A stretch of DNA of 64,000 nucleotides. Origin: Ricinus communis. Its lineage: Eukaryota > Streptophyta > Magnoliopsida > Malpighiales > Euphorbiaceae. Location of the stretch: the NCBI RefSeq assembly GCF_019578655.1, contig NC_063264.1, forward strand, positions 22,467,688-22,531,687. The letters are read 5' to 3'. Every line of letters starts with the position of its first letter. Position 1 is the stretch's first letter. Position numbers and translations under genes: made by a program. The notes under the pieces were generated by a model that saw only the letters and a list, made by a program, of their open reading frames with translations, was not told where the DNA came from and did no database searches. Positions 1 through 10,739 of the stretch are shown here, one piece after another.

Positions 1-480
1 CAGTATACGGCCGTGAAACTTCAGTTTTCCAAGCATGAAGTATTCTCGTCTCAGATAACAAAAAGGAAAGTAGAGTTCACGGCATCTTTTCGGCTTGTGA
101 AAACGAGAATTCACGGCCGTGAAGCAATATTCATGCCCGTGAAATATTCTCCTTCTTAAAATATGAAGAAATCACATAAGAGTTCACGGGGCGAGTTCTC
201 AAGCCGTGAAGGAGATCTTCTTTAAAATCTGAAGAAATCACAGAAGAGTCCATCCAAACCGTGAACACGAATTTCTAGCCATGAACAAATCCTTTCAACC
301 TTGAAGAGATCTTCCCAGCTGTAAAGAAAATATTCACGCCCGTGAATGATGGCAACTCTTCAAATCTTTAAGGAATCACATAAGAGCTCACGGCCACAAT
401 TCCCAAGTCATGAAACTTGAGTTTCCAGTCGTAAAAGCAATCTTCATGGCCATGAAGAATTATTCACGGCCATGATGGGT
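1..480. repeat. Palindrome-rich repeat, inverted copy of about 7305-7810
   Basis: The stretch is built from many imperfect copies of the self-complementary word TTCACGGCCGTGAA (variants such as TTCACGCCCGTGAA and TTCATGGCCATGAA) spaced by 20-40 bp of AT-rich filler. Its reverse complement aligns with 7305-7810: both contain, in the same order, CATCATGGCCGTGAATAATT, then TGAAGATTGCTTT, then GTGAGCTCTTATGTGATTCC, then CATTCACGGGCGT. The two copies are therefore in opposite orientation about 7 kb apart. It is probably LTR or leader DNA of a decayed retroelement. The window starts inside it, so the left end is unknown. No coding capacity is visible. Confidence 0.75.
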
Positions 481-514
481 ACTAACTTTCCATATCTACT
501 TTTCACACTAATGA

Positions 515-1473
515 TTGACGACCATGTCACCCACTTCATGACTACGAGGGCGCTTCCTAAAGGAGTCATCCTGTCCTTGCTAGAAATCCTTTAAGTCTTG
601 CTCTTCCTAAATTGGCTCCCCATTAACATTAAGAAAACAAAACTCATTGGGGGCCACCTTCTTGATGACTTCCATCTTCACCAAACTTGTAAGGTCAAAT
701 TAGATGTTATCTCCTACTTTGATTGGAGGGAAGGCATTTCCTTCTAATGGAAGCACTCAAGAAAAAGAGTGAATCGAGTCACCAAAATTCCTATCACAAT
801 ATCACCTACCTTCTTTTGGGTGATAGAGTATAGGTTATCCGCCAACCAACGGCTATAAGCCACTTGATGATTATTCTCATACACAAAAGGAAGACTAATT
901 TGATTTTTCTAACCGAGCCATTGCTCTCACCATGACCACAAATGGAGTCAAACATAAAGTGGTGGAGATATTTATAGGTAGGATGAACAAAGGAGGAGGC
1001 TTTTACGATTTTAACGTCCCAATTCCCACCTGCGGTGAGGGATTGCCAAGCCCGCCCCGAAGTGAACTCGACTACTTCTCTCTCATGTAAGGCACCTTTA
1101 TATGGTAACCCAAAAATTGTGGCAAATTAGAAGGCAGTTAGGATTTTTCTTGCCATTCTAATTGGAAGGTCATGTCTCTATTAGGTCTGAGACTAAGAGA
1201 GGAAAGAAAAGCTAGAGTGAGTTCTCTATAGGATTCTTCTTGGATATTAACAAAGGACATCCACCCATTCTTAGAAAGAAGGTCTACTATCTTCTCTTTT
1301 AAGTCTAGTTTGGTTAGAGTGACCCAACAAAAGCACCTAGTGGGGGTGACAATTCTAGGCTTCAAGTAGGCATAACTTTTCTTATGCTTTCTATTGAGAA
1401 TGAAGGAGAGATATTCACTACTTCCAGGTAATTTTTCTTTCTTGTTGAACCACATCTTCATATGGCTAGCCAT
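515..1473 (-). pseudogene. Athila-type ORF1 / 'putative plant transposon protein' fragment
   Basis: The first 111 codons (1473 down to 1138) are open and start MASHMKMWFNKKEK. They contain ESYRELTLAFLSSL, which resembles the block found in Athila-type ORF1 (gag-like) proteins. After a stop, the minus strand continues in another frame with YKYLHHFMFDSICGHGES near 985-905, matching the later part of the same family (a segment of the form 'YLH..l..ti.GrGdS.g.v'). At least one stop and one frameshift lie between the blocks, so this is a dead remnant. It sits between two clusters of TTCACGGCCGTGAA palindromes (1-480 and 1725-1960). No pol gene of the same element is attached. Family assignment rests on remembered motifs; a profile search against the ATHILA ORF-1 family would settle it. 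Confidence 0.55.
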
Positions 1474-1724
1474 GGAGGAGATGAGATTTAGGGATTGGAA
1501 TATGAGAAAGAGATAGAAAGAGGGATTTTTATTTGAAATTAGAGAGAGAGAACAATGGATTTTGAAATTTTAAAGTGAAAAATGTTAAAATTGAAGGAAT
1601 TTTTAAAATAGAGCATTAATGGAAGTTGGAAGATGGTTAGAATGGCTAGTTTGAAGAAAAGCAAATGGGTTTTGAACAACTTTGAAAAAGAGCCATTTGT
1701 TTTTATTTTTGCAGAAAATGCAGT

Positions 1725-1960
1725 GTTCACGCCTATGAGAAATTATTCACGGCTGTGAAAGCCTCGATCACGCTCATGAAGAAATTTTCGCAGCTGTGAA
1801 TATTGAAATCACGGGTGGGACACTTTTTCATGACTTTTTCTGCCAAAAAGATGATGTTTTATGTCAAAAACCATATTCACAGTCATGAAGGATAATTCAC
1901 TATTGTGGAGCTGTCTTTCACGAGTGGAAAGAATTGTTCCGAGTCGTGAAACAGAAAAAA
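1725..1960. repeat. Second cluster of TTCACGGCCGTGAA-like palindromes
   Basis: Successive degenerate copies are visible: TTCACGCCTATGAG, TTCACGGCTGTGAA, ATCACGCTCATGAA, TTCGCAGCTGTGAA, TTCACAGTCATGAA and others, each separated by about 15-30 bp. The filler is not obviously the same as in the clusters at 1-480 or 7226-7830. It lies between the ORF1 fragment and the copia element and could be the U3 part of a decayed LTR. Nothing else is seen in 1474-1724, which is purine- and T-rich. Confidence 0.6.
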
Positions 1961-2140
1961 ACAGAAAAAATTTGAAGGTTTCAAAAACATATTCCAAACA
2001 TGTTTAAACATAAATTAGGCTTCTTGGAAGTTTATATATGCTAAATATATAACATATAACGATGTTTAATTAGAGTTAACAAATACTCAAAGTTCATATC
2101 TCAAGCAAATACATTAAAGAAAAATAAGATCAAATTTGAT

Positions 2141-3240
2141 TCACAATAAAGTTCCATCAATCATGGTAATTTCCCTTGTAATGAAATTCATATGCTCTTC
2201 ATTAAGGGGCTTTGTAAAAATATCCACAAGTTGATGTGTTGTATCAACAAATTCTAGTACAACATCACTATTTTGCACATGCTCACATAAAAAATGATGC
2301 CTAATATCTATATGCTTGGTCCTAGAATATTGAATATGATTCTTAGAGATGTTAATGGCACTATTACTATCACATTTGATGAGAATATGATCAAGAGAGA
2401 CTCCAAAGCCAAAGAAAGTACTTAAGTTCCCCCATCATGCTCATCTCAAACTCACTTTGCATACACTTAAAGACTCATCACACAAGCATTTATTAGTAGC
2501 ACCAAATATAATGGCATCTACATATATATCTATACAATCAATATATCATGTTTATGCTTTTTAATAAAAAGAGTTACATCGACCTTTCCTTTTGAAAAAC
2601 TATTTGACAAAATTAATGAACTTAATCTCTCATACCAAGCTCTAGGAGCTTGTCTTAAACCATATAAAAGCCTTTTCAATTTAAATACATAATTTGAAAA
2701 TTCATAGTTTTTAAATTTGGGAGATTACTCAACAAAAACTTTAAATTTCATGTGAGATGCATATGCAAGCAATAGTCTAATGACCTCTAACCTTGCAACG
2801 AGCGCAAAGGTTTCATCGTAATCCATCACTTCTTCTTGATTATAGCCTTTAGCTACTAACCTAGCTTTATTCCTAGTAATGGTACCATCTTCATTAAGTT
2901 TATTTCTAAACACCCATTTGGTACTAATAATAACATAGTCTTTAGGTCTAGAAACTAATTGCCAAATCTTATTTCTCTCGAATTGATTGAGCTCTTCTTA
3001 CATGGCAAGTATCCAATTATTATTAATTAAGGCCTCGGTAATAGATTTAGGTCTTAATTATCAATTAAGGCTAGATTAATGACATTTCTAAGAGAGAATT
3101 TAGTAGTTACCCATTTTGATGGTTCACCAATGATTTGGTCTTTGGGCTGATCCTTCTTGAATTGCCAATTTCTATCAAGGTTGATGTGGACTTAAATGGA
3201 TTGGCTAAGAGGTAACTCCTCTAGTTCCACCTTTCATGGC
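2141..3240 (-). pseudogene. copia reverse transcriptase and RNase H remnant
   Basis: The best-preserved piece (2913-2725, 62 codons) contains NKARLVAKGYNQEEVMDYDE and VARLEVIRLLLAYASHMKFK, the conserved N-terminal block of copia-type RT. Downstream, in other frames, YGLRQAPRAWYERL (about 2680-2640) is the next RT block. The catalytic YVDD box at 2524-2513 reads YVDA, so the second catalytic aspartate is lost. RT sequence then breaks off and jumps to the end of RNase H, with CDSNSAINISKN, TKHIDIRHHFL and LVDIFTKPLNEEHMNF before a stop at 2143-2141. Most of RNase H is therefore deleted. In the living family this protein copies element RNA into cDNA in the virus-like particle. Confidence 0.8.
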
Positions 3241-3599
3241 TCCATGCTTGTTTCTCCTTTTTAATCCTCATTGGATATTCCAATTTATTGTTGAGTTAGG
3301 GAAGAGTCAAAGATACCTACAACATATCAATAATAACTACCTTTCTTGGATCAAGTGCATTAGACTCATCAAATACAACATGTGTGGACTCCTCAACAAT
3401 TTGAGTTCTCGCTTATTATAGTCTCTATAAGATTTACTAGTTGCGGCAATACTCCAAGAATATTCCTTCATCGGTTTTTCAGTCAAATTTTTCAAGATTA
3501 TCTTTGATATTTAATATGTAGCATTTGCAACTGAGTACCTTTAGATATGAAATCTTAGGCTTTGTATTGTACCATTTCAAAGCTCATAAGGAGTTTTAT

Positions 3600-4060
3600 T
3601 CAAAATAGGTCTAATGTAAACACGGTTTGGAATATAACAAGCAGTATTGACAGCCTCAGTCCAGAAGTACTTAGAAAGATTGTACTCATTGTGCATGGTT
3701 CGAACCATCTCTACTAATGTTCTATTCTTCTTTTCAACAACGCCATTTTGTTGAGGTGTCCTAGGGGAAGAAAAGTCATGAGAAATACCCGTTTGCTCGC
3801 AGAAGGTTAAACTTTCATTTTCAAATTCTTTTCTATGATCGCTTATAATAAAAGTAATTTTAAAACCTTTTTCATTTTGAACTCTTTTTGAAATTCTTCA
3901 AAACACTTCAAACTTTCATCCTTATGAGCAAGAAATGCTATCCAAGTGTATTTAGAATAATCATCCACAATCACAAATGCATATTGCATGCCACCTAAGC
4001 TAGCAACCCAACATAGTCCAGATAAATCCATATGCAAAAGTTGAAGAGGTTTAAAGGATG
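3600..4060 (-). pseudogene. copia integrase core remnant
   Basis: The segment starting near 4037 reads MHMDLSGLCWVASLGGMQYA then VIVDDYSKYTWIAFLAHKDE, with the two aspartate-containing blocks of the copia integrase core. After a stop near 3843, another frame carries TPQQNGVVEKKNRT at about 3765-3720, the block holding the catalytic glutamate, followed by a stretch typical of the core C-terminus (YFWTEAVNTACYIPNR, about 3680-3620). In the family this enzyme inserts element cDNA into the genome. Separate frames and a stop show that it is dead. It lies between protease and RT, as expected for Ty1-copia. Confidence 0.75.
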
Positions 4061-4640
4061 TTACCTTATTTTGGTGTTGAAGGAACTCTTATGTTGCTTC
4101 CACATATAACATGCTCCACACACCTTGGCTTTGTTATATATTTGACTTTTGGAAGGCCAAGAACATGCTCATCTTTGCACAAGTATCCAATGAGCTCCAT
4201 GCTAGCATATGCCCGAGTCGTCTATGCCACATCCAAGAGTCATCATCCAAAGCTACAAAGCACTCAATCTTTTGATTAGTAGATTTAGCAAGGTCAACCA
4301 TGTACACATTGTTAATCCTTTCACCATTAAATAAGACTTTGTTCTCATCCTTTTGAGTGACAAAGCAAGTTTGATGGTTAAAGGTTACATCGTATCCTTT
4401 ATCACATAGTTGACTAATATTAAAAAATTATATTTTAGACTGTCAAAACATAGCACATTATCGTTTAGGGGTGAGTCTTCCTTTTACCAATTTTTCCAAT
4501 GCCGATGATCTTACATTTGGCATTATCACTGAAGGTTATCTTACCTCCATTTTTCATCTCGAGGTGTGAGAAGAGATGTGGATTACTCGTTATATGTCTA
4601 AAGCATCCATTAACAAGGACCACTTATTCTCCTTTATGGT
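4060..4640 (-). pseudogene. copia protease and GAG-pre-integrase remnant
   Basis: Near 4619-4582 the minus strand reads VLVNGCFRHITSNPHLF, aligning with the copia protease signature 'LDSGCSRHMTG'. The catalytic aspartate of the DSG triad is replaced (LVNG), so the protease is dead even apart from frameshifts. It is followed by KNGGKITFSDNAKCKIIGIG, then by fragments of the GAG-pre-integrase zinc region, including a WM-H-RRLGH-like block (about 4230-4200) and NNVYMVDLAKS (about 4315-4280). The normal protease releases the mature proteins from the polyprotein. The plus-strand frames over this region are shadows. Confidence 0.65.
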
Positions 4641-5264
4641 ACTCTTCAAGCATACCTACAAAATAGAAAAATCACTTACCTTTAGGTACCCAAATATACT
4701 TGGGTCCTTTATTGTTAGTCTTGGATGCATTACCAAATGGATATCCTATATGGCTCATTCTTATAGGACACTTACAATTTGTGTATCCATACATGCAACA
4801 ATAAAAGCAAGTTACATTGATAAAATGATGATCATGATTTTAATGTATACCCCTATTTCTCAAAGGTCTAGCATATGAGTGCTTATGATAATGTTTTCTT
4901 CCTTGATGTGAGGCTTTAGAGTTTTGAACTCTTTGCCTTTACATTCTTTGACCACTTGCCCTTATGGGTTGGGTCTTGGGAGATGGAGCTTGAGCTAATT
5001 TAGGTCTAAAGCTAGAAGCTTCTTTCCTGGAATTAGAAGATGATACAAACAAATTGGATGGCCTCACTGTTTTGTTCTTACTAGAAGAGCCATGTTCAAA
5101 ACCTAAAAACCATGCTTAATTAAAGATGACATTTGATCATTTATGAAATCATCGAGTTTTTCTTTACCTTTTGAAAATTTAGCAATTTGAGAGTTTATCT
5201 TTGAAAGCTCCTTTTTCAAGTTCTTATTTTCTTTGGTGCACTCCAAGTTTTCAATGGCCAAACT

Positions 5265-6590
5265 CTAATTAAGCTTAGTTACTTTCTTATGTTCCGTAAG
5301 ATCCACCTTCCCCTTAGATAAATATTCTTCTAGAGAACTGGACATAGAAAGTGAGCTAATCTCATTTTTCAAATCGTCAATTGACTTTTCAAGCTCATTT
5401 GCTTTATTTTTAAAAAACTCTTTCTTTGAGATGATTTGATTACATTTATGAATGGTGATATCACACATCTTAACAAGTTCATTACAGGTAGGAGAGTTAG
5501 AGTCAATTACCTTATCTTTTATAGGTTCCTCCATTGCCATAAAGTAAAGGTTTGCTACCTCATTCTTAGTAGACCGTCATCATCTTCAGATTCAGTAGAG
5601 TCATCCCAAGTAGCCTTAAACTCCTTCTTTTTTTCTTCTTGGAGTACTTTTTGAGCTTGGGGCAATCCGCTTTGATGTGACTCGATTCGTTACAATCAAA
5701 GCATATGATTGATTCTTTCTTGGTGCCATCATGCTTCTTGAATGGTTTGCCAAACTTCTTTTTCTTCATGAGAATATTTCTAAGCTTCTTGGAAATGAGA
5801 GCAATATCCTCATCATAGTCATCACTATGATCACTTTTGCTATCACTTGAGATGAATTCATTGGTTTTGAGTGCGATTGGCTTCTTTTTCTCCTCCTTAA
5901 CTTCCTTCGTGATTTCTTTTTGATAATTTCTCAATGACCATCTTATGAATGAGAAGTCTGCCCATAAGGAGGTTAGTAGAAAGAGTGGAGAGGTTGTTGG
6001 CTTCTTCATTGGAGTTCACATTTGACTCCCACTCCTTTCTAAGAAGAACTCTCAAAATTTTATTGTTGATCTCTTCAAGCTAATACATCTTGCCAAGCTT
6101 CTTCAAGGCATTGATGATGCTCATAAGTCGACTATACATTTCGGAGACCTTTTCATTTGGCTTCATCTGGAACATCTCATACACATGTACCAAAATTTGA
6201 GTCTTCTTGGTCTTGACTTAAGAGTCCCTTCATGTTTGTTTGCCAATGAGTCCTAGATTTCCTTGGCGAAAAGGCAATGTTCAACTCCACCACTGCACCA
6301 TACTCTTCTCTAAATGGAGCACAATAAAGAATGTCCATGGCCTTTCTATCCCTTGAGTAAAGCTCTTTTTCTTCCAGAGACCATTCTTTCTTTGTCTTGA
6401 GCACTTCAATACCATTTTCTTTCTTTCTTGGAAGAGTTACACCTTCTTCTACTATGTCCCATAGGTCAATTCTATCACTTTCAAGAAATATCTCCACGTG
6501 ATTCTTCCAATATGGATAATCACTTCCACCAAAGAAGGATGCCCTATTGAATGCTTGACCCATTCCATCATGGTTTGATGTGGATGCCAT
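5265..6590 (-). pseudogene. copia gag (nucleocapsid) remnant with CCHC knuckle
   Basis: The start chosen is ATG at 6590, 46 bp inside the primer site: MASTSNHDGMGQAF, then FFGGSDYPYWKNHVEIFL, the usual N-terminal block of plant copia gag. The first frame breaks at 6177 after 137 codons. A second frame (6009-5566) carries an acidic/Lys-rich stretch and the zinc knuckle CFDCNESSHIKADC at about 5703-5662, which fits CX2CX4HX4C with Ser where Gly is usual. A third open stretch (5540-5265) is rich in Lys, Glu and Leu (NELEKSIDDLKNEISSL) and looks like a coiled coil, as in several copia gags. Gag forms the particle and packages RNA. Three frames and internal stops make this copy inactive. Confidence 0.75.
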
Positions 6591-6636
6591 GGACCTTTAC
6601 TTCAAAATGATTAAATTTTTGATAAAGAAGACCAAA

Positions 6637-6648
6637 GCTCTGATACCA
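6637..6648 (-). other. Primer-binding site for tRNA-iMet (copia element)
   Basis: The plus strand reads GCTCTGATACCA, whose complement TGGTATCAGAGC is the classic plant initiator-tRNA-Met primer site. Two bases separate it from the LTR edge at 6651. This fixes the orientation of the element as minus. Confidence 0.85.
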
Positions 6649-6650
6649 AA

Positions 6651-7225
6651 TGTAATTCTAGTGGCAACCAAGAGGGGAAGTGAATTGGTTGAAATAAAAA
6701 ACTAATGACAATATAAAGCAAAGATGAAAAATAAATAACAACTCATAACACCAAGAAATTATAGTGGTTCGGCTAATTCTTGCCTACATCCACTCCTCAA
6801 GAATTCTCTTGAGATTTCCACGTCCAATAGAATTACAAACCCGACTTTATTTGTGTTCTTTTATAAGGCTAAGAACAAACCCAAGTGTTTATCCAAAGGC
6901 TCACACTCTAACCCAATTTAAGATTTTCAATCTTAGTTAGAAGAGCTTTTAATCCCTTACCCAAATACTCAGTCTCAGCTTTTAAGCTTTGAATACACGA
7001 ATTAAATACCTAACTACCCAAAGATTCAATCCTAAGCTTGAACCTTTAATATAAGATAAAAAGTTGAAGATTTAAATCTGTTGAGAGTAAATGCAGATGG
7101 AGGGCTCAAAATAAATGCTCTTGCTTGACTTAAAACACTTAGATATTATGTTTAAATATTTCTAAATGAAATAGAGACCTTGCACCCTCATTAAATGCAA
7201 AGTCGTTTCAATAACTTTCATAAAT
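6651..7225 (-). repeat. 5' LTR of the copia element (outer end uncertain)
   Basis: The LTR begins TGTAATTCTAGTGGC on the plus strand directly beside the primer site. It contains a segment typical of copia LTRs (GGTTCGGCTAATTCTTGCC and TCAAGAATTCTCTTGAGATT, 6767-6815). The outer end (start of U3 on the minus strand) cannot be set because no second LTR is available. The palindrome-rich 7226-7830 may belong to it. Confidence 0.55.
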
Positions 7226-7830
7226 GCAGCTTCACGGGCGTGAACAATCCTTTAAGGCCATGAATCATCAACATGGAAGGTCTATTTAAAAAGTTGGAAA
7301 CCATCATGGCCGTGAATAATTCTTCATGGCTGTGAAGATTGCTTTCACGGTTTAGAACTTTTGTTCACAACTGGAAACTCAGGTTTCACTTCTTAGGAAC
7401 TTTGGCTGTGAGCTCTTATGTGATTCCTTGAAGATTTGGAGAGTTGCTATCATTCACGGGCGTAAACATATTCTTCATGGTTGGGAAGATCTCCTTCACA
7501 ATTGGGAAGATTTATTCATGGCTGAAAATTCAGTTCATCGCTTAAGAACTTTTCTTGTGAACTCTTTTGTGATTTCTTTGAATTTTAAGGAGGAGATCAT
7601 TTTCATAGGCGTGAATATTTCATCATGGTTGGGAAGATTTTCTTCACAGATTGGGAACTCTTCCCTTGAACTCTTCTGTGATTTTTTAGATTTTAAGGAT
7701 GAGATCATTTTCACGGGTGGGAAGGATTCTGTGAATGCTATTGTTCATTTTTGTTGTATAAGGCAAGAATTCTTCATGCCTAGAAAACTGAAGTTTCACA
7801 GTCATGAATAAATCCTGGGCATGAACCTGC
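7226..7830. repeat. Third cluster of TTCACGGCCGTGAA-like palindromes
   Basis: Repeated imperfect inverted words such as TTCACGGGCGTGAA (7231), CATGGCCGTGAA (7305) and TTCATGGCTGTGAA (7323) occur every 20-40 bp. The part from about 7305 to 7810 matches the reverse complement of 1-480. A 127-codon open frame at 7428-7811 runs through it, but it consists of translated repeat (HGRKHILHGWEDLLHNWED) and is not supported as a gene. Confidence 0.7.
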
Positions 7831-8960
7831 CCTATTTTAGAAGAACCAATTTTTTTCCTTGCACATAAATACTCAAAAATAAAACTAATCCTTCTTAATT
7901 GTTTGAAACTATCAAAATAGGATTAATAACCCTCAAGGTTCAACAATAATTTTAAGACAACTAGGATATGTCTTAAGACAAGGAATCACACGCCAACTAG
8001 GATACTTCATCTAGAAATTTCTATAAACAAGAACACCCCTTATTTAACAAGATTGAAAGATCTAACAAGCCTAATTAATCACATTAATTCCAGAATTAAT
8101 TGAATTCATCAAGGTCAATCTTCAAGAAAATCAAATTTTCTATCAAACAATTCGAGATAATCAAGATTCACATGGCAATCATCAATAAATAAAGCAACTA
8201 TGCAAGAAACATGATCAAGATTCAAATCAACCTTCAAAATTACTTCAAGAACTCATCTTTGCATGATCGAAATCTAATGTGCTTCCTCAAAAGGCTTGCC
8301 ATTAGATCAAGAATCACACATGTACCGATTCCCAACAAGCAACCCATACTATGCGTATAACTCATTAATCAACACTTAATTTGTATGTTGTGTGCATATA
8401 TGGTGCCCATGAAGATCAAACCTTAAATTTTAAAAAATCTAGAGGTTCATTATTCATCTTTTAAATCATATTCATTATTGTCCAAAACTAAATTAAATCA
8501 AAACCCATACGTATGCACATGCCAAACCCTTAGGATGTGAAGTATGTGCATACTTTTGTCTTGATCATCAAGAATCCAATTCCAAATTATTTTGGACAAA
8601 TTTTGGAACATCTAATATTCAATAAAAGTCACTGTAACAATTATCCATGTAATTATTTCAATTAATTTGTCCATTTAAATTTGATTAGATATTGGATTTT
8701 TTTATCATATAAAAAAGCTATCTATGCATATGAAATAGATTTTGAACGCCCAAACCTTAATCAAACGAGATATAAAAATTCTAGAAATCTCCATATCATA
8801 AGCTTTATCTTTTAGGGTTCATATACAATCAGAATCACTCAAAAACTCGAAATATAACTATGGAAACCAATGAAAACTCTAAAACAGCCTAGAAATTTCA
8901 AGTATGCATGCTTATGATCAATTAACAATTATGCAATCATTATGACTAAATTAATCAATA
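7831..8960 (-). other. AT-rich untranslated leader-like DNA of an LTR element
   Basis: There is no gene-like frame on either strand. The stretch lies immediately inside the primer site and LTR at 8961-10728, so on the minus strand it would be the leader of that element. It is cut off at its far end by the palindrome cluster next to the copia element. No gag motif is visible. Confidence 0.4.
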
Positions 8961-8975
8961 GAGGTTCTGATGTCA
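8961..8975 (-). other. Degenerate tRNA-Met primer-binding site
   Basis: The minus strand reads TGACATCAGAACCTC, compared with the standard TGGTATCAGAGCCTC: three differences, two of them G-to-A and all at positions where decay is common. It lies directly against the inner edge of the LTR at 8978. Confidence 0.5.
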
Positions 8976-8977
8976 CT

Positions 8978-10728
8978 ATTGGGAATTAAAATTAAGATAT
9001 AAGAAAAGGCATAATGGAAGCAATTTAAAATTCTTTTTTTAATTTCCACCAAAGATCTCTTTGATTTATATAGTCATAACACACAAAACAAGCAAAAGAT
9101 GGAGAAGGCTTACAAAGGGTGTGTACCGCCTATTCCAAGGAGTACTTCTTACTTTGTTGATTCTTAATTCTTCAAGGATGATTGATGCACTTTGGTAATC
9201 CAGACAAGCTTCAAAGTTAGAATCTTCTATGAACAATCCTTCACAAGAGAGAGTGGAGATGATGTGAAGTGAATGCTAGTTCTAAGCTAGGTTGAATCTT
9301 AATTAATCTAATTAATTAAGTGTTAATGGCATCATTCTCTTTCACACACATATTCACCTCCCTAGTCACCCATCATACTCCATCTATATATACACGGGGT
9401 TTAACCTAGTCTTATAACAAGCAAGGCCTTACTTACTCTTAAGTTGGGCCTTTATTGGACTTGTTTAGACTAAGTTAACTTAATTAAAAAATAAGCATAG
9501 TCACAGGGCCCTTATAGCCGAATATCATAGCCCAATATGTAAACTAATTGACTTTTAATTAGGCCCAATGTATATAAGCTTAAGCCCAATCTTAAGTCTC
9601 ATTTTAATCTCAACTTTAAGCCCATTTGTGTGTGACCCAAAAGGTTCCTAACATGTTGGCAATGAATTATGAATTATGAATTATGGATTATGAATTCAAC
9701 CCTTTTAATTTAATGTTAATTCTCTAATTAACTTAATTCATATTTCATAGATCAAGATTGGCATCTAGCAATGCATTATGACCACCCAAATATGAAGAAG
9801 GATTAAAATGCTTTAATCAACCTTTACAGTGAACAATCTTACAATGTAATTCAATCTTTTCATTGTACTTTTACGCCAATTGATTGATAGAGCATGGATG
9901 CAAGTGTCAACTTATAATTAAATCAAACATATTTGTTCTTGATAATTGCATATAGCATGTTGAATAAGATCTATGAAACACTTTTCATAATCTTCATTCA
10001 AATAGCCTTGGCCAAGGATTTTCATGTTAAGGCATCTCAAAAATCATTAGGATAAGGTCTCGTGACATATTACCTTGGACAATGAATTCTTTATTGATAA
10101 CTTATTATCTACATATGACTCTTAATATACCCAGTGACTATCCCTTGAGCGCTCCATGGATAAAAGAACATAAGATAATATCAAAGTATAGTAATCCTCA
10201 TATAAGATAATATACTAAGGATCACATTTTACATGATTATCACAAGAGTCTTTTCCATAAACACTTGGGGTAAATTCCATATGGACTACTCAGGACGGTC
10301 TTGTTCATTGAACTTGTTCTTATAACAAGTATCCATATGCTTATCTCGAAATCTCTATTCCTCAACCTGATGTGACAGATTGCTTACTTCATAAGTAAGT
10401 GATAACACACTATAGTAGTCTCGAGCTTTTGATCAATATCCAATGATCAATATCTAATTCTTGATCAAATATCGACTATGAACAAAGTTTAGAAACGTAT
10501 GTAATGAGAATCTCATCATTATAAACTCACTTTATAATTTCTCTTACATTTGTGTTTACATTCCATGGTGTTCATCTCTAACGGTTTGGATTATTTCTTA
10601 ATAATACTCTACAACTCATACCATTAGAGTCAAATAATGCCTTTAGTATAATTATATGCCATTAATTATGATGTATAAATTAATACAGATCATCTAAAAA
10701 CTCTTTATATTTAGGGCGTACTCTAACA
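8978..10728 (-). mobile_element. LTR of a separate minus-strand LTR retrotransposon
   Basis: The plus-strand right end is GGGCGTACTCTAACA at 10714-10728, which on the minus strand gives a typical LTR start TGTTAGAGTACGCCC. The left end near 8978 (CCCAATA on the minus strand) abuts a degenerate primer site. The length, about 1.75 kb, fits a plant LTR. No coding frame is present. It contains a short tandem TGAATTA tract (9662-9698) and several AGGCCCA/GGCCCAAT-type words near 9450-9620. No second LTR of this family occurs in the window, so the element is truncated. Confidence 0.55.
9662..9698. repeat. Short TGAATTA tandem repeat
   Basis: About five 7-bp units with one variant (TGGATTA) lie inside the LTR. 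Confidence 0.8.
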
Positions 10729-10739
10729 TTCGTCATCCT

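Larger units (their letters stand above)
2141..7225 (-). mobile_element. Decayed Ty1-copia LTR retrotransposon (Pseudoviridae-type order)
   Basis: Reading the minus strand from high to low coordinates gives 5' LTR, tRNA-Met primer site, gag with CCHC knuckle, protease, integrase, then reverse transcriptase and RNase H. Integrase before RT is the diagnostic gene order of Ty1-copia. The coding part is full of stops and frameshifts, and several catalytic residues are altered, so the copy is inactive. The 3' LTR, expected below 2141 and beginning TGTAATTCTAG on the plus strand, was not found. The outer end of the 5' LTR is also uncertain and could lie anywhere from about 7225 to 7860. The gag with a coiled-coil-like segment and a Lys-rich region suggests the SIRE/Maximus side of the superfamily, but I do not assign a lineage. 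Confidence 0.8.

Noticed and set aside
4058..4878. Plus-strand frames at 4058-4279 and 4576-4878
   Set aside because: They lie antisense to the copia protease and integrase blocks, which carry the recognisable motifs.
7428..7811. 127-codon plus-strand frame as a gene
   Set aside because: It is a translation of the palindrome-rich repeat; the inverted copy at 1-480 has no equivalent frame.
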